Source: Fidelibacterota bacterium (GTDB lineage: Bacteria; Fidelibacterota; Marinisomatia; Marinisomatales; J089). From it: a DNA stretch of 13,329 nucleotides. This document shows, piece by piece, positions 7,853 through 13,329 of this stretch. The stretch lies in contig RFIZ01000089.1 of the NCBI GenBank assembly GCA_003695105.1, forward strand, positions 1 to 13,329, written 5' to 3'. The notes beneath the pieces are model-generated. The model worked only from the letters and a program-made list of their open reading frames with translations. It ran no database searches and was not told where the DNA came from. The position numbers and the translations under genes were made by a program. Numbering within the stretch: position 1 is the stretch's first letter; every line of letters begins with the position of its first letter.

Positions 7853-8671
7853 TCACCGTTTCTGGCAGACAGGACAGAAATGGGTTCCCCGTTGATTCAC
7901 TCTGACTTTTTTTATCGCCGTGCCGCAGCGGGGGCAGGGCTTGCCCGTTCGTCCAAACACCTGTAACAATGAACGGAAATTCCCTGTCTTTCCCTCCCCA
8001 AATGCAAAATTGATGATAGTGGTTCCCTGGTGGTCAATGCTCGCCTGCAGGATGCTCCGGATCGCCCGGTGCAGCGCGGCCGCTTTGGATTGGGAGACCC
8101 GATGGGAAAGAGTTTCCGGATGGATGCGGGCCGCCCAGAGCACCTCGTCCACATAGATGTTTCCCAATCCCGCCAAGAAGGACTGATCCAGCAACAAAGC
8201 TTTCATTTTCCGGTGACGGCGTTTCAATTCCCCTCTGAGCCAGTCGAGGGTGAATTGATCTGACAACGGTTCCGGTCCCAGACGGCCTTCCCAGTTCTCC
8301 CGGTCGCTGCAATAAGTGATCCGCCCGAATTTGCGCATATCCCGGAACCAGAGGCTGGCCTGGTTCTGAAAATCGATCCGGGCGGTAAAATGTCGCTCCG
8401 GATCGTCCGGTCCTTTCCGGAAGAGTAACCGGCCGGTCATGCGCAAATGGATGAGCAACACGCCCCGCTCCAGTTCCAATACGATATATTTTCCGCGACG
8501 GGTCACCGCCCGGATACGCTGGTTTTTCACCAGTCGGTTCAGTTGCGCTTCCGTGGCTCCGTTGAACAGGGAAGCGGTGCCGTTCAATCGGCGGATCGAA
8601 CGGATTCTCAGTCCTTCGATCCGGGGCCGGATCACCCGGACTACGGTCTCAACCTCGGGGAGTTCCGGCAC
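7853..8671 (-). CDS. mutM: Formamidopyrimidine-DNA glycosylase (Fpg/MutM)
   Basis: A 272-residue base-excision repair enzyme that removes 8-oxoguanine and ring-opened purines and then nicks the abasic site. The start is a GTG giving M-PELPEVETV. Pro2 (the Schiff-base nucleophile after Met removal) and Glu3 are both present, which fixes the start. AAGGA lies about seven bases upstream. Other family residues are readable: K61 in RRGKY (equivalent to E. coli Lys57), LIHLRMTGR, RDMRKFG, and the helix-two-turn-helix stretch LAGLGNIYVDEVLWAARIHP. The C-terminal zinc finger has Cys246, Cys249, Cys266 and Cys269, with the DNA-contacting Arg261. Length and motifs are complete, so it should be functional. 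It is divergent from the M1 peptidase gene. Confidence 0.97.
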   Translation of the reverse strand: MPELPEVETVVRVIRPRIEGLRIRSIRRLNGTASLFNGATEAQLNRLVKNQRIRAVTRRGKYIVLELERGVLLIHLRMTGRLLFRKGPDDPERHFTARIDFQNQASLWFRDMRKFGRITYCSDRENWEGRLGPEPLSDQFTLDWLRGELKRRHRKMKALLLDQSFLAGLGNIYVDEVLWAARIHPETLSHRVSQSKAAALHRAIRSILQASIDHQGTTIINFAFGEGKTGNFRSLLQVFGRTGKPCPRCGTAIKKVRVNQRGTHFCPVCQKR

Positions 8672-8707
8672 GGTGTATCCTTTTGGATGTAGTTTCGGGA
8701 AGAGAAC
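8672..8707. promoter_or_regulatory. 36-bp divergent gap between mutM and the M1 peptidase gene
   Basis: This gap holds the minus-strand ribosome binding site of mutM (AAGGA) and a weak plus-strand purine stretch (GGGAAGAGAA) before the M1 start. It is too short for two independent promoters, so at least one promoter must lie inside the opposing gene. Confidence 0.5.
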
Positions 8708-10414
8708 ATGAATGCAAAGCGTACAAAACTACTGGGAAGACTCCCAAGGAACCAATGGGGTTTTCCTCTTCTGCTGCTGGGGATCTTATGGGCGGGAAAT
8801 ACCGATCTCCCCACTTCCGGGGGACCCTTGCCACCGTTGCAAGGCCGGTTCGATGTCCATCAGTATCGCCTGGATCTGACCATTGATCCCGAACGGCGTT
8901 TCTTGTCCGGAGCCGTTACGGTCGATTTCACCGTCATCGGGGATTCTCTGGATACGCTGCTGCTCAATTTATATCGTTCCTACCAGGTAGACGGGGCGGA
9001 GTGGAATTCCCGGGACCTACGCGTGATTCGTAGCGGTGATTTTCTACACCTTCCCCTGTCCCGCACCATGCAGTCCGGGGAAACAGGGACGGTCACCATC
9101 CACTACCAGGGCACTCCCCCTGCGGCGGATCGTCCCCCCTGGAGCGGAGGCTTTACTTGGTCCCGGGACGCCGCCGGACGGCCCTGGATCGGCGTATCCT
9201 GTCAGGAAGAAGGCGCCAAGATCTGGTGGCCCTGCAAGGATCATCCATCCGATGAACCGGACAGCGTCAGCCTGCGGATAACGGTCCCGGAGGAGCTTCT
9301 CTGCGCCAGCAACGGGCGGCTGGACAGTGTTCGATCCACAGCACCGGGGTGGAAAACCTGGTACTGGTCCACCCGCTACCCCATCAACCTTTACGATGTT
9401 ACGGTCAATATTGCCGCTTACCGGGTCATCAGCCGGACGGTGGCCGGGATCGCTCCCGATTCCGTGGATCTGGTATATTACGTCCTGCCTGAAGACACGG
9501 CCGGTGCTTCCGAACTCCTGGACCAGGCGGAAGACATGCTGCGATTTTACGCCCGGCACTTTGGTCCCTATCCCTTTTACCGGGAAAAATTCGGCCTGGC
9601 AGAAAGCCCTTTTTGGGGGATGGAACACCAAACCCTCAATGCGTATGGAAACCATTACAAAAATACTGCCCTGGGATACGATTTCCTCATGCTCCATGAG
9701 ATGGGACATGAATGGTTTGGCAACGCCATGACGGTTCACGACTGGGCCGATTTCTGGTTGCACGAAGGCACCGACATCTACGCCGAAGCCTTGTATGTGA
9801 AAGAGAAATTCGGTGAGCCTGAATTCCATCGTTTCTTTTCCCGGACCGCCCTCCCCCGGATTCAGAATCGTCAACCGATCGTCCCCCATCCCCAGGCCAC
9901 CTCGGCCGAAAGTTATACAATTGATGTCTACTACAAGGCCGCCTACATGTTGTATATGTTGGGGCAAATCATCGGGCAGGAGCAGGTGGAAACCGTCCTC
10001 CACGATTTGGTGACCGATCCCAGCCATCGGGGGCTCAATGGCGTGACGACCCGGGATTTCATCCGGCTGGTTCAGAAACGGACTCCGGAGGATCTCACCG
10101 CCTTTTTCGACACCTACCTGTATTCCGCTTCACTTCCCAATCTGCGCCTGAGTGTGCACCGTGCCCGCGCAGAAACCCGGCTTCTGCTCCGGCATGATCG
10201 TCCCGGTCTCTCACTGCCGGTGCCGCTCCAGGTGATCATGAACCAGGATACCCTCCGGCAGGTGGTAACGGTTACGGAAACCCCTCAGGTATTCACCTAT
10301 CCCGAAAGGGTCACCGTCCTCCTGGATCCGGAACGACGCGTGCTGGTGAACAAACGGGGCCGGCTCTGGTGGTGGTTACATCGCCGTTTGGGAAGGCGTC
10401 AGAAGGGAATATGA
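8708..10414 (+). CDS. Secreted M1-family zinc metallopeptidase (aminopeptidase)
   Basis: A 568-residue protein. Residues 1-30 look like a signal peptide: a basic start (KRTK, R11, R14), then a hydrophobic core (FPLLLLGILWAG). An M1 beta-sandwich N-domain follows (FDVHQYRLDLTIDPERR...). The thermolysin-like domain carries H330-E331-x-x-H334 and E353 (HExxHx18E), in HEMGHEWFGNAM...WLHEG. Tyr408 in YYKAAY is the likely transition-state tyrosine. The substrate motif is GMEH (304-307) where classical members have GxMEN. The chain ends after a short C-terminal beta part, so the large helical domain of long M1 enzymes is missing. It probably trims peptides outside the cytoplasm. The last 20 or so residues are rich in Arg and Trp (RLWWWLHRRLGRR). 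Its 3' end overlaps the convergent kinase gene by 16 bp. Confidence 0.9.
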   Translation: MNAKRTKLLGRLPRNQWGFPLLLLGILWAGNTDLPTSGGPLPPLQGRFDVHQYRLDLTIDPERRFLSGAVTVDFTVIGDSLDTLLLNLYRSYQVDGAEWNSRDLRVIRSGDFLHLPLSRTMQSGETGTVTIHYQGTPPAADRPPWSGGFTWSRDAAGRPWIGVSCQEEGAKIWWPCKDHPSDEPDSVSLRITVPEELLCASNGRLDSVRSTAPGWKTWYWSTRYPINLYDVTVNIAAYRVISRTVAGIAPDSVDLVYYVLPEDTAGASELLDQAEDMLRFYARHFGPYPFYREKFGLAESPFWGMEHQTLNAYGNHYKNTALGYDFLMLHEMGHEWFGNAMTVHDWADFWLHEGTDIYAEALYVKEKFGEPEFHRFFSRTALPRIQNRQPIVPHPQATSAESYTIDVYYKAAYMLYMLGQIIGQEQVETVLHDLVTDPSHRGLNGVTTRDFIRLVQKRTPEDLTAFFDTYLYSASLPNLRLSVHRARAETRLLLRHDRPGLSLPVPLQVIMNQDTLRQVVTVTETPQVFTYPERVTVLLDPERRVLVNKRGRLWWWLHRRLGRRQKGI

Positions 10415-11505
10415 ATCTGCAGCCGGGTTCCTGCACCCGGGACGGTATCGATGTGGAAATGCCCGCCGAACAGGATTGCCCGTTCTTCCATACCCATGAT
10501 TCCCAACCCTGCCGGATGAGTGCGATCCAGCTTGCGAAGATCGAAACCCCGGCCGTTGTCTTCGATCTCCAGTTTGACCTGGCCGTGTTGGCTGAACAGA
10601 CGGATCCGGACCCGATCAGCCGAGGCGTGGCGAGCCACATTGTTCAGCGCCTCCTGAACGATGCGATACAGATTCAATTGCAGGGCTTCCTCCAAAAGGG
10701 CACTGTCTACCCGTAGATCCAGCTCCACCTTTACCCCGGTGCGTCGCTGAAATTCCTGGGCCTGGGATTGGAGAGCCGGGATCAGGCCATGATCTTCCAG
10801 AATGTGGGACCGCAACTCCCGGCTGAAATCTTGGATCTTTCTGGCGGCATGATGAGCGATTTGCTGACAGTATTCCACGTTGGATTGGATGTCCTTGTCT
10901 CCCGCATGCCGCTGTCGCAACACCTGCAGACTTAAATCAATGGCCGTCATCGCCTGACCGATATCGTCATGCAGTTCCCGGCTGATTTTTTTCCGTTCCC
11001 GTTCCTGAGCTGTCAGAATTGCCGCCGACAGTTTCATCAGGGTGCGGTTGCGCTCCTTTAACTTGTTTTCCGCCAGTGCCAGTTCCGACTTCATTCGGTT
11101 TTCCCGGGTCACGTCCCGGATAATGGCCTGGTATCCCAATAATCGGCCGGACTCATCCTCGATTTTGGCGGCGGATACTTCGCATTCTTTCATGACCCCC
11201 TGTTTGTCCACCGCCGTCAGTTCGAACCTGTCGATCGTTCCATCCCGCACCAGAATTCGATTGAATTCCGTCAATTTGGTTTGTTCCGGAAAAAGGGAGT
11301 GGTAATCCACGGCATGTACCTCCTGCCGGGTGTAGCCCAACAGTTTTTCCGCCGCGGGGTTGATGTCCACAAATCGGGCTTCCGCATCCAGCAGAACCAC
11401 GGCGTCGCGGGACTGTTCAAACAACAGGGTAAAATTTTTCTGGCCGTTGAGACGGCTTTCCGGATTCAACCGCACATCGGGTCCTTGTTCATGGGAGGCA
11501 TCCAT
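10399..11505 (-). CDS. PAS-domain sensor histidine kinase, NarL-system type (HisKA_3/HATPase)
   Basis: A 368-residue soluble kinase with no membrane segment. A PAS domain spans about residues 24-136 (FEQSRDAVVLLDAEARFVDIN ... AIIRDVTREN). A helical linker follows (about 137-165). The HisKA_3 dimerisation domain holds the phospho-acceptor His179 in KKISRELHDDIGQ. The ATPase domain (about 276-367) has the N box (QEALNNVARHA, N288/N289), G1 (D316-N-G-R-G320) and GLGIMGMEER. It should autophosphorylate on His179 in response to a cytoplasmic cue and pass the phosphate to the response regulator encoded just upstream; nine bases separate the two genes. Only a weak GGGA precedes its ATG, so translation is probably coupled. 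The PAS ligand is not predictable. The 3' end overlaps the M1 gene by 16 bp. Confidence 0.93.
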   Translation of the reverse strand: MDASHEQGPDVRLNPESRLNGQKNFTLLFEQSRDAVVLLDAEARFVDINPAAEKLLGYTRQEVHAVDYHSLFPEQTKLTEFNRILVRDGTIDRFELTAVDKQGVMKECEVSAAKIEDESGRLLGYQAIIRDVTRENRMKSELALAENKLKERNRTLMKLSAAILTAQERERKKISRELHDDIGQAMTAIDLSLQVLRQRHAGDKDIQSNVEYCQQIAHHAARKIQDFSRELRSHILEDHGLIPALQSQAQEFQRRTGVKVELDLRVDSALLEEALQLNLYRIVQEALNNVARHASADRVRIRLFSQHGQVKLEIEDNGRGFDLRKLDRTHPAGLGIMGMEERAILFGGHFHIDTVPGAGTRLQIHIPF

Positions 11506-11514
11506 TCCCAGTAT

Positions 11515-12129
11515 TCAGGTAAGATCGTGTTCCAGGGCAAACCGGGTCAGGCTGGCAATGTCATGTAACCCCAGTTTATTCATGAGTCGGGTTCGATAAG
11601 ACTTGGCCGTATTCACACTGACCCCCAGGGCGGAGGCGATTTCCTTGCCCTTCAGGCCGCGGGCAATGTATTTCAGGGTTTCCTGTTCCCGTGGGGTGAG
11701 GTGGGAAATTCCAGACAGGATCTCGGCGTCGGTTTCCAGTTCCGGACTGAGATACTTCTTTCCGGACAAGACACAATCGACGGCCTCCAGCAACCCGGCG
11801 GCTGCCGCCTGTTTCAAAAGATAACCATTGGCACCCAGACGCAGAGCCTGGCGGACATAGAGAGGATCGGAGTACATGGACAGCATGATGATCCGGGTCT
11901 TCAGGGAAAAGCTGCGAATGGTTCGCACCGCTTCGATCCCATCCATCCCCGGCATGTGAATATCCATGATGATAACATCCGGGCGTAACTTTCCCGCCAG
12001 GGCAATCGCCTCCTGGCCGGTATCGGCCTGACCCACAACCTGGTACCCCGGCCTGGAATGCAGCAGGGCCTGGAGCCCATCCCGGACGATGGCATGATCA
12101 TCCGCCAACAGTATTCGCACCCGTTTCAT
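11515..12129 (-). CDS. LuxR/NarL-family response regulator
   Basis: A 204-residue DNA-binding regulator. The receiver domain (about 4-118) has the acidic pair D10-D11, the phosphorylation site D56 in VIIMDIHMPGMDG, S84 in MLSMYSD and K106 in GYLLK. The output domain (about 143-200) is a LuxR-type helix-turn-helix: LTPREQETLKYIARGLKGKEIA, then VSVNTAKSYRTRLMNKLGL. All expected phosphorylation residues are present. It is first in a two-gene operon with the PAS kinase, which is its obvious partner. A 16-bp inverted repeat 30 bp before the ATG could be an operator, possibly for autoregulation. No strong Shine-Dalgarno sequence is visible (GGGGTAGAG lies upstream). Target genes are not identifiable from the window; the neighbouring exported proteins are only candidates. 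Confidence 0.95.
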   Translation of the reverse strand: MKRVRILLADDHAIVRDGLQALLHSRPGYQVVGQADTGQEAIALAGKLRPDVIIMDIHMPGMDGIEAVRTIRSFSLKTRIIMLSMYSDPLYVRQALRLGANGYLLKQAAAAGLLEAVDCVLSGKKYLSPELETDAEILSGISHLTPREQETLKYIARGLKGKEIASALGVSVNTAKSYRTRLMNKLGLHDIASLTRFALEHDLT

Positions 12130-12261
12130 ATCTGACTCTACCCCGACTTTTTACATTTGTCACCCATTTGGGTGATTGACAACACCTTGAATTCCTCCGA
12201 ATTTACGTCATGTCCTTTACAGCATAGTTACACCATAGCGTATAGCTTGAGGGTATTGTGT
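12130..12261. promoter_or_regulatory. Intergenic region upstream of the response regulator
   Basis: AT-richer than the flanking genes and holding the palindrome at 12160-12175. On the minus strand TATGCT (about 12224-12229) and TTGTCA (12176-12181) resemble promoter boxes, but neither has a well-spaced partner. On the plus strand TTTACA (12216-12221) and TATAGC (12241-12246) are 19 bp apart, which is a poor spacing. The response regulator promoter should be here, but I cannot place it. Confidence 0.4.
12160..12175. promoter_or_regulatory. Inverted repeat, candidate operator of the response regulator operon
   Basis: TCACCCA and TGGGTGA are perfect inverted 7-mers separated by TT. They are flanked by TTGTCA (12157-12162, overlapping) and TGACAA (12177-12182), themselves inverted copies. 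The site is 30 bp upstream of the response regulator ATG. LuxR-type regulators bind such dyads, so autoregulation is a reasonable inference. Confidence 0.5.
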
Positions 12262-12300
12262 AAAGAGGCCGATTCCTGCGTCGGCCTCTTTTTATTTTTT
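12262..12300. terminator. Strong bidirectional hairpin terminator
   Basis: AAAGAGGCCGA (12262-12272) pairs perfectly with TCGGCCTCTTT (12281-12291) over an eight-base loop. On the minus strand the stem starts directly after the TAA of the gene at 12292 and ends in TTT, so it should terminate that gene. On the plus strand TTATTTTTT follows, a better T tract; it comes from the lysine codons and stop of the minus-strand gene. Confidence 0.85.
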
Positions 12301-13005
12301 CACCGGTGTATACAGGGTCAGAGAATAAATCGTGGTGGCTCCTGCATCCGTTTCCACTTCCAATCCCAGGGTATAGTCTGGCGTCAGTTTGATCCTGACA
12401 TTCCCCCGGTACAACAAATTCTGGTGATCGATAAAGGTTTGATTCACGGATCCGAAATCGACGGTTTTGCCACCGTCCACCACCTGGATTTTCACGTCAT
12501 CCTTTCCGTAATAATAGGTCTGCGATACTCCCAGTTCGAGGGTGACCCACCGAATGGGAATGCGCACGCCTGCCTGCACAGGAAACTCCCAAATCATATA
12601 CGAATTGGCATACCGATTTGTGACCCGGCCCAGATCTTCTTTCACCGTACCCACTGCTTTGTACCACCGGGTGCCGGCCGTAACAAAGAGGAACGCCAGC
12701 GCCTGGTCCCAGCTCCCTTCCAGATACAGAGCCCGGTCGCCCTTGAAATCGGTGATCAGGGAGTCACCGGAGGGAACCCCCGTCCGGGTGAACCCGCCGT
12801 AGAACCGGAGCGTCCCCCCGTATCCCACTTTCCCTTCATATCCCGCCGCATACACCTGGGATTCCATAGATAACGTGGACAATTTGACCGTGGAAGTCCG
12901 AAAACGCAATCCCATCCATTCATCCTGTAACCGGGTGAAATTGTCATTTTGTGCCGGGAGCAGGCCGGACAGCCCCAGGATCAGCAAAAAGGCCCGGGTT
13001 TTCAT
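12292..13005 (-). CDS. Exported beta-rich protein, probable outer-membrane barrel, family not recognised
   Basis: A 237-residue protein with a clear Sec signal peptide (MKTRAFLLILGLSGLLPA, cut before Gln19). The mature part is almost entirely short alternating strands rich in Tyr, Gly, Thr and Val (GKVGYGGTLRFYGGFTRTG, VTLELGVSQTYYYG, VRIKLTPDYTLGLEVET). That is the texture of a small outer-membrane beta-barrel, but the chain ends in TPVKK, not the aromatic C-terminus usual for barrels. I do not recognise the family. GGAGG lies 11 bases before the ATG. Only three bases separate it from the stop of the upstream Ig-like gene, so the two are probably co-transcribed. The hairpin at 12262-12300 closes the unit. 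Confidence 0.7.
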   Translation of the reverse strand: MKTRAFLLILGLSGLLPAQNDNFTRLQDEWMGLRFRTSTVKLSTLSMESQVYAAGYEGKVGYGGTLRFYGGFTRTGVPSGDSLITDFKGDRALYLEGSWDQALAFLFVTAGTRWYKAVGTVKEDLGRVTNRYANSYMIWEFPVQAGVRIPIRWVTLELGVSQTYYYGKDDVKIQVVDGGKTVDFGSVNQTFIDHQNLLYRGNVRIKLTPDYTLGLEVETDAGATTIYSLTLYTPVKK

Positions 13006-13008
13006 GGA

Positions 13009-13329
13009 CTAATTCGCCTCCGGCAGCGTCACATCCACGTAACCGCTGATTCCGTTGCTCCTGGCCCAGATGCGGATGATCTCACCGGCATACTGGATGG
13101 AATAGATCAGGCTGGTCGTTGCCAGACCGTTGACATTGGTCATGACGGGTGACTGAATGACCCCCATCGTCGCCGGTTCCAGAGAAAAATTGACGTCCAC
13201 ACTGTCGATGGGGTAGGCATTGGCATCGGCGAAGATTGCCGTCACCGTCAATTGTTCAGTGCCGTTACTGGGGTTCCCGCTGGGATTGTACCAGGAAACC
13301 ACCAGGGTGGAATCATGCTGCTGAGCCAA
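13009..13329 (-). CDS. Ig-like (Big-1/invasin-type) surface protein, C-terminal fragment
   Basis: The 3' end of a gene that continues beyond the right edge; about 107 codons are visible. The frame is open to the window edge, so no start can be assigned here. The sequence fits a bacterial Ig-like repeat: LTVTAIFADANAYPIDSVDVNFSLEP, then MTNVNGLATTSLIYS, then GEIIRIWARSNGISGYVDVTL. This follows the Big-1 pattern of a 'V-F-G-x-n-T-x-x-G-x-A' core and a closing strand. Such domains form rods in surface adhesins and exported proteins. The protein ends with the domain (LPEAN, stop TAG), so no C-terminal sorting or anchor domain follows. The length of the whole protein and the number of repeats are unknown. 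Confidence 0.7.
   Translation of the reverse strand: MAQQHDSTLVVSWYNPSGNPSNGTEQLTVTAIFADANAYPIDSVDVNFSLEPATMGVIQSPVMTNVNGLATTSLIYSIQYAGEIIRIWARSNGISGYVDVTLPEAN

Noticed and set aside
9044..10027. 327-codon minus-strand open frame opposite the M1 peptidase
   Set aside because: It lies antisense to the catalytic domain, including HExxH, and has no supporting features.
12176..12204. Plus-strand TTGACA as a promoter -35 box
   Set aside because: No -10-like hexamer lies 16-18 bp downstream (the bases there are GAATTT or similar).
12157..12873. 238-codon plus-strand open frame crossing the terminator and the exported barrel-like gene
   Set aside because: It runs through a strong terminator hairpin and antisense to a gene with a signal peptide and a ribosome binding site.
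1..13329. CRISPR array, tRNA, insertion sequence, toxin-antitoxin or defence locus
   Set aside because: No tandem spaced repeats, cloverleaf-like sequence, transposase motifs or small paired genes were seen.

Overview
The window reads as ordinary chromosomal DNA from a free-living Gram-negative bacterium. The coding sequence is GC-rich, with many CGG, CCG and GGC codons, and the intergenic stretches are AT-richer. A lipoprotein zinc protease, a secreted M1 aminopeptidase, a probable outer-membrane barrel protein, an Ig-like surface protein and a pyruvate phosphate dikinase together suggest the wider FCB superphylum (Calditrichota- or Marinimicrobia-like lineages). That placement is an inference with low confidence. 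I see no rRNA, tRNA, transposase, integrase, CRISPR array or recognisable defence system.

Layout. Positions 1-51 hold the first codons of an exported protein on the minus strand. A 161-bp AT-rich divergent region separates it from an MFS exporter (213-1490, +). Next come an M16 zinc protease lipoprotein (1588-4371, +) ending in a hairpin terminator, a small dihydrofolate-reductase-like enzyme (4428-4877, +) and pyruvate phosphate dikinase (5022-7730, +). The dikinase converges on fpg/mutM (7853-8671, -), across a gap containing a 14-bp perfect palindrome. fpg is divergent from a secreted M1-family metallopeptidase (8708-10414, +), with only 36 bp between the start codons. The peptidase gene converges on and overlaps by 16 bp a histidine kinase gene (10399-11505, -). 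Its NarL/LuxR-type response regulator gene lies directly upstream (11515-12129, -). Upstream of that pair, past an intergenic palindrome and a strong bidirectional hairpin terminator, are a beta-rich exported protein (12292-13005, -) and the 3' end of an Ig-like-domain protein gene (13009-13329, -, continuing off the window).

How the genes work together. Two of the enzymes, the M16 lipoprotein and the M1 enzyme, are exported metallopeptidases. Together with the exported barrel and Ig-like proteins they give the window a cell-envelope flavour. The response regulator and kinase form a clear two-gene signalling operon. The kinase has one PAS domain and no membrane segment, so it should sense a cytoplasmic cue. 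PPDK (PEP/pyruvate interconversion), the DHFR-like reductase and Fpg (8-oxoguanine repair) are housekeeping enzymes with no obvious functional link to each other. I found no convincing new multi-gene system. The items most worth a second look are the DHFR-like start codon just after a terminator, the palindromes at 7798 and 12160, and the unrecognised exported pair at 12292-13329.
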